From positions 1-64,000 of the IMG/VR virus record IMGVR_UViG_3300031787_006401: a DNA stretch of 64,000 nt. One strand, written 5' to 3'. Made by a program: the position numbers and the translations under genes. Shown here piece after piece: positions 51,723-61,600 of the stretch (position 1 is its first letter; every line of letters begins with the position of its first letter). The stretch comes from a virus. Under the pieces are notes generated by a model. That model did not search any database, had not been told where the DNA came from, and saw only the letters and a list, made by a program, of their open reading frames with translations.

Positions 51723-52652
51723 TTACAAACTTTGTATAGTTTGATATGCAGGAGAAGGCACTGACACATAAGAACCAGTTGCTCTGTATTGAGATATCGA
51801 ACTTAACAACGTACCTTCGACTGGCTCGTCAACGTTGTTACTTAGATCATCGGTGAATTCAACTAAGAATGTAACAACTCCTGATGTTTGATCGCCCTTG
51901 GCTTTAACTACAAATGTGTTACCTGTATAAACACTTGTACCAGATTTTGTATAAAGTGTTTGATACGTACTTGTTAAGTCAAAGTTACCTAAACTAGACG
52001 ATATACCAGAACTTGCAGTAACAGTTGTATAGTTAAATCTCAAAGTTCCAATTGACTGTAATAGATTTTGCCAATCAATAAATTTTGAAGTAGACGAAGG
52101 AGGGCTGGAAATTGATGGTACAATTCTTATTTCGCCGCCGCTGTTAAAGAAATGTCTTCTGTGATCTGCGGCAGTGGCTGTACCCGATGTTCCATCCGAA
52201 TTTATAACAGTATAACCACCAGTAAATGTTACAGTAAATTCATGACGCACTGTTTGAGGTTGCGATGCGCCACCCCACGCTGATGTACGCTGACTACTTA
52301 ACTTATTTTCTACTGTTGCTTGTGACGAGTCTAATGCAAATCTATTAATTTCTGCATAAACAAACGTTGAAATATTTTCGTATTGAGCATAAACTGTATC
52401 TGTTATTTCGTCTGCGGAAGCAACAATACTCGTTAGGGTAGGAAGACTTCCTGTTTGGTGTACATATGCTTTTTCTAAATCAGATTTTAAATTTTGCATG
52501 TGTAGAGCATTAACAGTATTTGTTGTTGCTACTGTTGTGCTAACTGGTCTTTGTCCATATCCTAAATTTCCGCTGCCGTTGCCTAAAACAGCAATTGCCT
52601 TTGCTTGCATACTATTGTATCGCGCTGCGGTAATTATCTCTCCAACTGCCAT
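51723..52652 (-). CDS. Phage structural protein (paralogue of 50657)
   Basis: 309 residues. ARYNSMQAKAIAVLG, YGQRPVS, FFNSGGEIRIV, IDWQNLLQSIGTL, DEPVEG follow the order of 50657. Likely a fibre or virion component expressed late. AGGA precedes the ATG. Confidence 0.65.
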   Translation of the reverse strand: MAVGEIITAARYNSMQAKAIAVLGNGSGNLGYGQRPVSTTVATTNTVNALHMQNLKSDLEKAYVHQTGSLPTLTSIVASADEITDTVYAQYENISTFVYAEINRFALDSSQATVENKLSSQRTSAWGGASQPQTVRHEFTVTFTGGYTVINSDGTSGTATAADHRRHFFNSGGEIRIVPSISSPPSSTSKFIDWQNLLQSIGTLRFNYTTVTASSGISSSLGNFDLTSTYQTLYTKSGTSVYTGNTFVVKAKGDQTSGVVTFLVEFTDDLSNNVDEPVEGTLLSSISQYRATGSYVSVPSPAYQTIQSL

Positions 52653-52678
52653 TACTTATTCCTATAAACTGCTAGTTT

Positions 52679-52686
52679 TATTTATA
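52679..52686 (-). promoter_or_regulatory. Perfect late-promoter box TATAAATA
   Basis: On the minus strand, 26 bases before the ATG at 52652, with AGGA between. It overlaps the stop of the fibre gene 52682. Confidence 0.65.
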
Positions 52687-54136
52687 CTTTAAGAACACAC
52701 TCGACTAACTTTTCGTCAGTTGAATCGTTGGTCTCTAATGCTACTCCAATTAATGCAGTTGTTGCCATTGTAGTGCAAACGCCTGCATCCCAAGCATAAA
52801 CTGCTTGACCTTTTTTAACTGGGCCTACTATTCTTACCGGTACACGACCTTTAAGTGCAATTGCTTGGCCGTTCTCAAGTTCGCTATTCATCAAGTATGC
52901 AGGCTTTTCGGAAATTACACCGATTGCTAAATCACTTGCTGTAGCCGGACAAGTTTCGTGTTCACTGTGTTTGCAAACTGCCATTGCTGTTCCAACTGGC
53001 CATTCTTGTTCTGTTGTATACTTTTCTGCAAGGTCAGCGTATCTGGCTTTAGTTGCAGTACCATTAAACACAACTGCTGTCAAGTTACCGCTGCTGTCTC
53101 TTGCTGCAACGGTGTTTGCAGTTGCAGAGGTTGATGCAGATCTTCCTGTGCCACCCACTGTTAACAATCCTGCTTCAGTTGCAGTACCTACAAGGTTAGT
53201 AGCATATACATTTGCCCATGCATTACCCGAAGCACCTAAATTAAATGTATTATTTGCGCCCGGTGCTATTCCAGTGTTGGTAATTGTAGATACTAGCACA
53301 TCAGTGCTAGATCTAAAACGTAATGCATTTCTAACTAATTTTATTTGCGGAGTTGAAGTATCCGAGTCGATGTTAACAATTAAATCATCGTCGTTGCCTA
53401 ATGTATATCCTACGTCGCCAAACTTAACAATCCCAGTAAATATAACATTGTCGGTTGTTAAATAATCCGACGCAGGACGTCCTGCTAATCTCAACGCATT
53501 TGAAGCAGTGCCCCAATATCTATGATCAGATGTTGTTACACCATTGGTTGATGCTTTTGTATTAATTAAGGTAAGACCTTTTTTAACCGAGTCAAATCCT
53601 TCGATTGTATCTGCTAGTGATATAGTAAATTCGTCTTTGCTGATAATGTAAACAACCTCATCATCGACTGTTGCTAGGATAATTGCATGTTGCACCCCGA
53701 GTGTATCTGTAACTGTTAAACTTCTCATTTGAGTTACACCGGTACCTGCACTTTGCGGTCCTACTAACACCCACTCGTTTGATGAATTTCTAGCATAAAG
53801 TTGATTTGTAGAACTGTTCCACCAAAGGTCGCCTTCGACTAATCCAGTTGGTGCAGTACTACTAACTTCTGAGCCGCCTGTGGTTTTCCACTTTGATCCG
53901 TCATATACTTTTATTTTACTTGTTGCACTATCATACCATAGCATACCGCTGATTGGCTTTGTTGGTGCTACAGAGTTAGCAAAGTTTTCTAATAAGAATA
54001 AAAAGTTTTCATTTTGTGATTCGCCATATCCGGCAAAATTCTTACCGACAAATTTCACTTCAGTAGTTTGATTAATTGTACCGTCTTCTACTGTAGTTAA
54101 AACTGTACCGTTGTATCTGTTAATAATATATGCCAT
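52682..54136 (-). CDS. Tail fibre protein (shared N-terminal domain)
   Basis: 484 residues. The first ~130 residues (NFAGYGE, NENFLFLLENFAN, GMLWYDS, GDLWWNS, WVLVGP) match 54175 and 55974, so they form a common attachment domain. The C-terminal ~120 residues contain YADLAEKY and a GISEKP-like series (IGVISEKPAYL) followed by GRVPVRIVGPVKKG, a module seen in marine T4-like fibres. The middle is variable. Late gene with AGGGG-type ribosome site. Confidence 0.8.
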   Translation of the reverse strand: MAYIINRYNGTVLTTVEDGTINQTTEVKFVGKNFAGYGESQNENFLFLLENFANSVAPTKPISGMLWYDSATSKIKVYDGSKWKTTGGSEVSSTAPTGLVEGDLWWNSSTNQLYARNSSNEWVLVGPQSAGTGVTQMRSLTVTDTLGVQHAIILATVDDEVVYIISKDEFTISLADTIEGFDSVKKGLTLINTKASTNGVTTSDHRYWGTASNALRLAGRPASDYLTTDNVIFTGIVKFGDVGYTLGNDDDLIVNIDSDTSTPQIKLVRNALRFRSSTDVLVSTITNTGIAPGANNTFNLGASGNAWANVYATNLVGTATEAGLLTVGGTGRSASTSATANTVAARDSSGNLTAVVFNGTATKARYADLAEKYTTEQEWPVGTAMAVCKHSEHETCPATASDLAIGVISEKPAYLMNSELENGQAIALKGRVPVRIVGPVKKGQAVYAWDAGVCTTMATTALIGVALETNDSTDEKLVECVLKV

Positions 54137-54164
54137 TTATGGAACAACCCCTTTGCAACACTAA

Positions 54165-54172
54165 TATTTACC
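54165..54172 (-). promoter_or_regulatory. Late-promoter-like box GGTAAATA
   Basis: 28 bases before the ATG at 54136, with AAGGGG between, in the 38-base gap between two fibre genes. Confidence 0.4.
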
Positions 54173-54174
54173 TA

Positions 54175-55974
54175 TTAAACACTCGAAACAAGATCTGTGT
54201 CGTAGGCCCAGTTACCTGAACCATTAACAACAAAACGCTTTAAACTTCTTGACACAGATAGTGATACTGTTTCCGTTACATTAGAAAAACTTACGTCAGC
54301 AAGTACTGACTGATTTTCTGTACCATTTTTGTCTACTGCTATAAAAGACTTTGAAATTGCATCGCTTGCATTATATTCTATAGATCCGCTGTATTGAACA
54401 CAATGTACATAAGCATACACACCAATGTTTTTTGTAAGCGACGGTGCCAAATCATTTATAACCGATGCAATTTGACTGTTGCTTAAACCTGTAATGTCCA
54501 ACGAAAGATAAACAGGTGCTTCTAAGGTTTTATCGTCAACATAGCCTTTTGTAGCAACATAATCAGGCGAATCAGAAATATCAGGAGAACCTACTCCGTA
54601 TATTTTTCTGCTGCTAGTAATGCTTATATCGCCAGCACTTGCAATTACCAACGGATTTGTAGTAGTTGTAATAGTTGCGTTGTTTAAATTGATGTTGTCT
54701 ACATTTAAACTGGTTAGTGTTCCTACACTTGTTAAACTACTGTTAACAACAGATGACCCTAATCCTGTTTCTGTTAAAACAGTATTATAGCCAACTTTGT
54801 ATGCATATCCGGTTGGTACGTTCCAATGTGTAGAACTATCCCAAGTATCATAGGTTAAGTTCCAAGTTATAGACTTGTCATTTCCTGTTGCTTTTACAAT
54901 TACACCTGCACCATCGAGTGAACTTTCTGGTAACAATGTACTATCTGATGTAATTGCAAGTTCGATTGTTTTATCTTCTACTCGTAAATTTGTAACATCA
55001 AAATACGATGTTGTACCGTCAACTTGTAGGTTTCCTGTAATTCTAACATTAGTATTGACATCAAATCCAAATTGAGGGTTAGATTGCCATACACCAATTC
55101 GAGAAGTACTGTTGTCAATTGTAAAATAATCAACAATTGTCGAAGATTGATTTATTTGAAACTTAACATCAGAGCCGTTTAGTTGTGCTCTGTTAACTGT
55201 GCTTATACCCTCAACTTTGATAACATAGTCACTGTCGTCACCTATTATTATTCCATTATCATTTTTTACATGCAATGATCCTGTTGCAGTATTATTTGCA
55301 GCAATCTTTAAAAAATCGTCAGGTGTAAATTCATCGCCTAAACTATCAACCAGTGATGTTGCAAACTCTGCTGTTCCTATAAATCTAAAATCAGGATACA
55401 CAGAACTTATGTTAACGCCGGCTTGTATATTTGTTCCAAAGTTTGCTATACTTTGTGCAGCAATAAAATCTATACTGCTGATTAGTGCAACCGGTGCACC
55501 GCCTATCATTAATCTTGCAACTGTTCTTGGATTTCCAAATCTATCTACAACTGTCTGAACGTCAAATCCAGTAACGCCTTGAGCAAATGTATAGATAGGT
55601 CCTGCTAAGATAACGTTATTGCCATCACTAAACTTGATTTGTTGAGTTGCAGAATCAATCCAGATGTCGCCTGCTAACAACTCAGGCTCGGTTGCAGAAA
55701 CTACTGTAGTATCTGTTGATCTAAAAATAGTACCGTTGAATATTTTTAGTCTACCTTCGGATGTGTCGTACCAAAGTTGACCTTCTAGTGGATTTGCTGG
55801 TGCGGCAGTATTTGCAAAGTTTTCAAGTAGTTTTATAAAATTTTCATTAAATCTTTCACCATACCCTGTATAGTTACGTCCTACAAGAGTTAAGTCAGTT
55901 GTGTCAATGTCTATTCTTCCATCAACCAGATCAACTAATAATGCGCCATCGGTTTTATTAATTTTATAACTCAT
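54175..55974 (-). CDS. Tail fibre protein (shared N-terminal domain)
   Basis: 599 residues. NYTGYGE, NENFIKLLENFAN, GQLWYDT, GDIWIDS, and VILAGP define the same N-terminal domain as its neighbours. The centre has fibre-type repeats; the C-terminus (PVYLSLDITGL onwards) is different from both neighbours. GGAG precedes the ATG, which overlaps the previous stop (TAATG). Confidence 0.8.
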   Translation of the reverse strand: MSYKINKTDGALLVDLVDGRIDIDTTDLTLVGRNYTGYGERFNENFIKLLENFANTAAPANPLEGQLWYDTSEGRLKIFNGTIFRSTDTTVVSATEPELLAGDIWIDSATQQIKFSDGNNVILAGPIYTFAQGVTGFDVQTVVDRFGNPRTVARLMIGGAPVALISSIDFIAAQSIANFGTNIQAGVNISSVYPDFRFIGTAEFATSLVDSLGDEFTPDDFLKIAANNTATGSLHVKNDNGIIIGDDSDYVIKVEGISTVNRAQLNGSDVKFQINQSSTIVDYFTIDNSTSRIGVWQSNPQFGFDVNTNVRITGNLQVDGTTSYFDVTNLRVEDKTIELAITSDSTLLPESSLDGAGVIVKATGNDKSITWNLTYDTWDSSTHWNVPTGYAYKVGYNTVLTETGLGSSVVNSSLTSVGTLTSLNVDNINLNNATITTTTNPLVIASAGDISITSSRKIYGVGSPDISDSPDYVATKGYVDDKTLEAPVYLSLDITGLSNSQIASVINDLAPSLTKNIGVYAYVHCVQYSGSIEYNASDAISKSFIAVDKNGTENQSVLADVSFSNVTETVSLSVSRSLKRFVVNGSGNWAYDTDLVSSV

Positions 55975-57974
55975 TAAAAGACTCCATGATAGATGATAAA
56001 GTTGACAGTTACATAAGGCGACACTGTTGAAAACTCATCTTGTGTTGTATAATCACTAATGCCAGCAGTTCTAGTAAATCCTGTACCAGCGTTGCCACCT
56101 ACTATTGAAATCGATGCAGTATTTGGTTCAGACACCGATGAATTAGTTGTTGCATAGAATTGTGTACCTGCGTCACTTTGTAAACTATGACTGTGGTTAG
56201 GCAGTTGTGAGTCTGTAATCAGTGCTGACTCAGATCCGCCTACTAAACCTACAGTATTTTCAGTTACATCAACAAATGCACCGGTTGGGTTAGGCAAAGT
56301 ATTACCAGCATCATACAACCAACCAAGCAATGTTCTTCCTCTAAAATCTGGCAATTTAAAAGTAATTGACGTACCTACTCCAAAGTTTGTACCAATTATT
56401 GCATGTAATGCCGAATAGGTTGATATCGGTCTTTCTGTACCATCACATATAAAGAACCCTGGAGGTGCTACTGTTCCACCGTATGGTAAAATTGTACCAA
56501 TTGGCATTATCGGACCTTGAGCAGTATTAGGAATTTTACTAACTAAATCTTCTTGTTCTATTTTTCGCAGACCTGTTCCTGGTCTGTTAATTAAAATTTC
56601 GTCAGTTGTTTCAACTGTAGTAACTTGAGTTTTATCTGTTAAAAATGTTGAGTTCAGTGTTGTTGTGAATGTTTTTGTACTTCCGCCAACTTGCCCGTCA
56701 AAAGTAAACGATGATGCAATTACGTCCCCAGACATTTGAAATGTAGTTGGGCTACTTAATTTGCCCGCAGTTGTAGCAGTTCCAGTTAGATTACCAGTAA
56801 CGTTTCCTACAAACGAACCGTAAACGCTGTTAGCATAGATGTTGTTGTATTTTAATGCATTGGTACCTATGTTTTTTATTCCAGTTACCGAAGGCAAAAT
56901 GTCATCTGTTGTTAAGTCGCCGCCTACAGTAATTGTTCCAGTAACAGACAAGTTTTCGCTTACTGTTGCACTGCCTGATACGGATAAGGCTGTTGCAATT
57001 GCATCTGAATTTAATATTGTTACTGTTCCACTGGTTTTAATATTTCCAACTACATCTAATGCCTCAGTAGGTATTTTATTACTACCAATGGTAATTTTTG
57101 TATTGTTAAAAATTCTCATAGCAGTTAGAGATGTTCCGCTGCTGTTGACTTTAAAATCAATACTGCCGTCGTTTGCAATATTTCTAATTTCTGCTACACT
57201 TCCGGCAATTGATAATGCAAGTGTTTGGTTTTCGCCAATTATTAGTCCGCCATTGTTGTTGATACGTATAGATCTGTCAAACACGTTACTGGCATTTAAT
57301 CTTGCAAACAGCGCACCTTCAGTTGGTGTTCCACTTACTAAAAGTGTTTCGGCTTTTTCGGCTGTACCATAATACTTTGCATTTGATCTTAAATTAACAC
57401 CAATTCTTATTATGCCAAATCCGCTTATAGTTAATTTAGGTGTAAACTCAGTATTGCTAATAATAGAAACTGGAATATTGTTTACATAGTTAATAATCAC
57501 TGGATTTTCAACATTAGTAGTTGAAACTACATTGACAAATTTTGCACCGGTTGATGCGCCTTCTGAATAATCCGGTCCAACTAATATCCACCCAGAGCCC
57601 GAGTAAATGTAAAGTTGTTTGTTAGCAGTATCAACCCAAAGATCGCCTAGAATACTACTAGATGCTTCGGGTTCGGAGTTTGCTTTTTTAAGGCCGCCGG
57701 CACTAACCCATTGAGTGCCATCGTAAATTTTTAACTGATCAATTCCATCGGTATTGTCGTACCAAAGTTGTCCTTCGATAGGATTTACAGGAGCAGTATT
57801 GTTAGCAAAATTTTCTAACAAATGTAAAAAGTTTTCGTTAACTATTTTGCCATAGTTAGCAAAGTTTCTTCCAGGAAATACTAAACTAGTATCGGTTGAA
57901 TTAGTAGTTCCGTCGTCTACTATTATACTACCCTTGTTTACACTGTCAGTAAAATCTACTTGATATTCGGCCAT
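55974..57974 (-). CDS. Tail fibre protein with tail-collar domain
   Basis: 666 residues. Same N-terminal domain (NFANYGK, NENFLHLLENFAN, GQLWYDN, GDLWVDT, WILVGP). A middle with SVYGSFVGNVTGNLTG recalls the repeats of 3118. The C-terminal ~160 residues are a phage tail collar domain: PIGTILPYGG, PGFFICDGTERP, LPDFRGRTLLGW, then a variable end with SQLPNHSHSL, the typical collar/receptor tip. GAGGT precedes the ATG. Confidence 0.85.
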   Translation of the reverse strand: MAEYQVDFTDSVNKGSIIVDDGTTNSTDTSLVFPGRNFANYGKIVNENFLHLLENFANNTAPVNPIEGQLWYDNTDGIDQLKIYDGTQWVSAGGLKKANSEPEASSSILGDLWVDTANKQLYIYSGSGWILVGPDYSEGASTGAKFVNVVSTTNVENPVIINYVNNIPVSIISNTEFTPKLTISGFGIIRIGVNLRSNAKYYGTAEKAETLLVSGTPTEGALFARLNASNVFDRSIRINNNGGLIIGENQTLALSIAGSVAEIRNIANDGSIDFKVNSSGTSLTAMRIFNNTKITIGSNKIPTEALDVVGNIKTSGTVTILNSDAIATALSVSGSATVSENLSVTGTITVGGDLTTDDILPSVTGIKNIGTNALKYNNIYANSVYGSFVGNVTGNLTGTATTAGKLSSPTTFQMSGDVIASSFTFDGQVGGSTKTFTTTLNSTFLTDKTQVTTVETTDEILINRPGTGLRKIEQEDLVSKIPNTAQGPIMPIGTILPYGGTVAPPGFFICDGTERPISTYSALHAIIGTNFGVGTSITFKLPDFRGRTLLGWLYDAGNTLPNPTGAFVDVTENTVGLVGGSESALITDSQLPNHSHSLQSDAGTQFYATTNSSVSEPNTASISIVGGNAGTGFTRTAGISDYTTQDEFSTVSPYVTVNFIIYHGVF

Positions 57975-57976
57975 TA

Positions 57977-58588
57977 TTATACCTCGTTAAATCCGCTAAG
58001 GCTTTGTACTCTTACAGTGTAGTCAATCTGTATAAGTCTATTCAAACTTTTTTGTACAGGGTGGAAAATAACATGAGTTAGTAATCTTCCTGATCCCGAA
58101 CTACTATAACTACGTAAACCTAATTCGTCAAAAACATATAAACCATTGGTATCTGCCGCAGTATCAAACGCATCTTGGCCATCTGGTTCGCCATAATCTA
58201 GCAAACAACTAACAAGAATATCAGTATAGTTTGTACCAGATACGTGACGTATTTCTGTTTTGTTTCTAGACGGATCAATGTTGTTAACACTTCTATCATC
58301 AACTACTTTGTTATATGTTTGATTATACAGACTTGCATTTGTGCCAGTTGTGTTAGGAGTTAGGTATGTAATAATACCAGTTGGATCGACGTTTGTTCCA
58401 CCGTTTCCAAAACTCATTTCATATATAAATCCTTGCCCTGCATTTGATAAACTCTCTGCTAGAGCAATACTCATATTTTCGTAATGTATTGCATTTCTCT
58501 TATTAATGAAAGTTTCACCAGATATTGGATCAAAAATCTTAATATGACCTTCAACATGTATTCCATTAAAATCTTTTAAATTTGTCAT
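57977..58588 (-). CDS. Phage structural protein, 203 aa
   Basis: From the ATG at 58588; a GTG three codons upstream overlaps the ribosome site AGGTGG, so the ATG is preferred. MTNLKDFNG, HIKIFDPISGE, RNAIHYENMS, SFGNGG and a final IQIDYTVRVQSL suggest a beta-rich virion protein between the giant protein and the fibres, in the position of a fibre-attachment or baseplate-edge component; inferred. Confidence 0.65.
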   Translation of the reverse strand: MTNLKDFNGIHVEGHIKIFDPISGETFINKRNAIHYENMSIALAESLSNAGQGFIYEMSFGNGGTNVDPTGIITYLTPNTTGTNASLYNQTYNKVVDDRSVNNIDPSRNKTEIRHVSGTNYTDILVSCLLDYGEPDGQDAFDTAADTNGLYVFDELGLRSYSSSGSGRLLTHVIFHPVQKSLNRLIQIDYTVRVQSLSGFNEV

Positions 58589-58605
58589 TCTTACCACCTA
58601 TACTG

Positions 58606-58613
58606 TATTTATT
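58606..58613 (-). promoter_or_regulatory. Late-promoter-like box AATAAATA
   Basis: Minus strand, 17 bases before the ATG at 58588; one base from the T4 consensus. It overlaps the last codons of the giant gene. Confidence 0.45.
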
Positions 58614-61600
58614 TAGGTAACTGTATTGTTGCTTCACGCAAGAATCTTGCGATGCTGTTCTCAGACGTTGTCAAAGACTCCCCAGAATCAACCCAAGTTC
58701 TTCCTAGTTTTCTAACTATTCTAATATCAACATCATTAGGAGGAGCAATTGCAAGTATAAGATTACCGTTGTTAACAGTGTATTCTGCCGGCAATACTAC
58801 ATCTGCTTCGTTACTGTCTAAGTTTAATGCTGCATTATACACAGACAACGTTGTTTTTCTTAGTCTTCTACCAGCAACAAACACCTCAATTTCATTTACA
58901 CTTTGTGGAACAAAGTTTAGAGAATATTCAGTTGTTGTTGTGCTGTCGTTGGTTCTGATAGTTTGAATCAAGAAGTTGTCATTATAGTTAACTGTCTCGT
59001 TGGGTCCTTGACCTTGTGCTATTGTCCCTGTTGCATAAATGTCTTTTACACCAGTTCCTAGTGTACCTCTACGTAACTGTAGAAGAGCATTTCCGTTGAT
59101 TTCAAAGTATTCAATTCTTTCGCCTTCAACAAAGACAACACCTGGAATATTTTGTGCTCTGTTTGGAACAAACATTCCTGTAACGTCATCTAGTAATATT
59201 CTAACATCATACCAATTTAACGGCGATGCAAGAACATAACTGTTTTTTTGATTAAGTCTCTTGTAGTGTGTTCTGTTTAGCATATCTTTGAAAATTCTAT
59301 AACCAAATCTTTGTGTAATTGGTGTGTTACCAAATTGTATTACATCAACTACATCGTTTGCTGAAAGGCTATTAACCAGTTGTATTGCATTTTTAGATTC
59401 TACTAGAGCATAATCAACGTTAGGAGTTAACAATACTTCGTTTACTGCTACCCAAGCATAATTTGCACTAGAAATATTTCCTCTTAAAGGTATATAACCA
59501 CTGCTTATCAAATTACGCTTTATATAGTCAGGAGAGTCAATTGGTATAACTGCATCTGGCACAACGGTATATGTAATTCTTTCAAAATTGTTTATATCGT
59601 GATTGCTGAATTGATATATTTCAACTGTTTCTCCAGAACTAGGCGGAATTACAAATGTTAGATTTTTACTTAGTACATATTCAACTGTTTCAATTTGTGT
59701 TGTAATACTACTGCTTCCTACTGAAACTACAAACTCGTTATCTACTATATAAGCATCTTTGATTTCCGGCTGCTTTGATGCAAATGTAACTTCAGTTGCT
59801 TGAACAGCAATTGCTACTGCTGTATACGTATCTCCAGTAAACACCGATGTCAATTCAACTGTATCACCCACACTAATCAGCGTCGAAACGTTGCTTGAGA
59901 ATACAATATTTGTATCCAAGAAATAATAAGCAGCATTTTTAACAATGTAGATATCAAGTCTACTTCCTGCTGTTGCAATATCATTTCTTAGAAGGACAAT
60001 TCTTCCGTTTACTGGATCGTATGTGAATTGTTCTTCTGTTAGTTGAACACGATCCGCAAAGACCAATACATCTGCACTATCAATTGCAGTTGTGTCATCA
60101 AATTGCCATGCTTCTATATCATATACTCTATTGCTTGTAGTAGTATAGGAGATACTGTATCCGGGCTGTAAAATTCTATTGTTGATTTTTACAACAATAT
60201 TATGAGATATCGGATCATAGTTAAATGGCTCAGATTCTAATACGTGATAATTTTCAACTCCGTCCGAAGCAAATGTTTTGTCTATAGAAACTTGACTGTA
60301 GGACTTTACTGTGCTATTATATAAACTGTATTGTACAAATGCACCTTCGGTTAAAACTGATGAATCAAATACAATCTTTATTCTATTTGCAGCGCCATCA
60401 GCAGTGGTTGATTTTACTAAACTATAATCAGAACCTAAAATCATGACTTTGCCATTAATGGTTACAAAGGACGATAGTTCATCAGTCCAAGTAATGCCGG
60501 TAAGCAACTGTGTGGTTGATCCATCAGATACAAAATAATCAGTATCTAATAAGTTAGCACCATTTGTGCCGATGGTCATAATCGACAGTGCTGACCCTAC
60601 TAACTGAGTACTGTCTTCAAAAGTTAAAGTATGATTTGCATAATCTATAACATACTGTGTTGGCATTAAGAATTGATTGTCTATCTTAACAATAACAGCA
60701 TCCTCGGACTGCGGTATCGACGGCAAGTCAAATGTATATGTTGATCCATCAATATTATAACTTGCCACACCTATAATTCCAGTACCGTCAGAAGTTCTAT
60801 GATAAACACGAATGTCTAGTGTGTCATACATTTGTCCAGGTACTAATTCTTCAGGACCTTTACTGGTTGTAGCAGTAACAAAGCCGTCACCGTCGATTAC
60901 AATATCTTCTGCTGCAATACCAGTTGCTGTTGTTCCAGCAAAGTTACCGCCGATCAACGATGTGTCAAAACTATTGTCAGATGGTTGATAACTACCATCG
61001 CTGGTAACTTTTCTAATAATAATCACATCATTGGCTATTGTAGTAATCGCTTCTTCGTTTATTATTACTGTGGTTGTAATACCATCGCCTACAATAGTTT
61101 GCATTACTGCATTGGGATTTGTAACAACACCGCTTGTTTCAAAGTTTGGATCGTCAAGTCTTACACCGTTTAGATATAGATTATACTCAACATCATTCTC
61201 AAGTGGTTGAGAAAGTTCAAACGTATTTGTGCTTCCGTCTAATACAAAAATCTCGTCTTCGTATTGATTGTCAAATGTATCCCATGGCAAAGAAGCAAAT
61301 CCTGCAGAATCAAAGCCCTGTTCAGTACCAAATCCGTAGGTGTCAATTTTAACACCACTGTATTCAATACCGTCCATCAACTGTGCTAGATCTTTACCTG
61401 CCATACCGGTTGTTGGGTTATAAAAGAAATTGATTCTGTCTGCGGCAGTTAACATTGCTACAGACTTTTCGTATCTAATTTCAACAGTTGCACCTATTGC
61501 AGGAGCATCAACAAATTCTACATAACCTATTAATCTATTATAGGTCTTTGTAGTGTCTTTGTCATTGCCAACAGTATACTTACTGCTTAGTTGTAATATT

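Noticed and set aside
52971-53465. 164-codon plus-strand open frame in the fibre gene
   Set aside because: Antisense to the tail fibre 52682; low-complexity A/V/P/L composition comes from reading the fibre backwards.
56839-57372. 177-codon plus-strand open frame
   Set aside because: Antisense to the tail-collar fibre gene; hydrophobic low-complexity shadow, no start signal.
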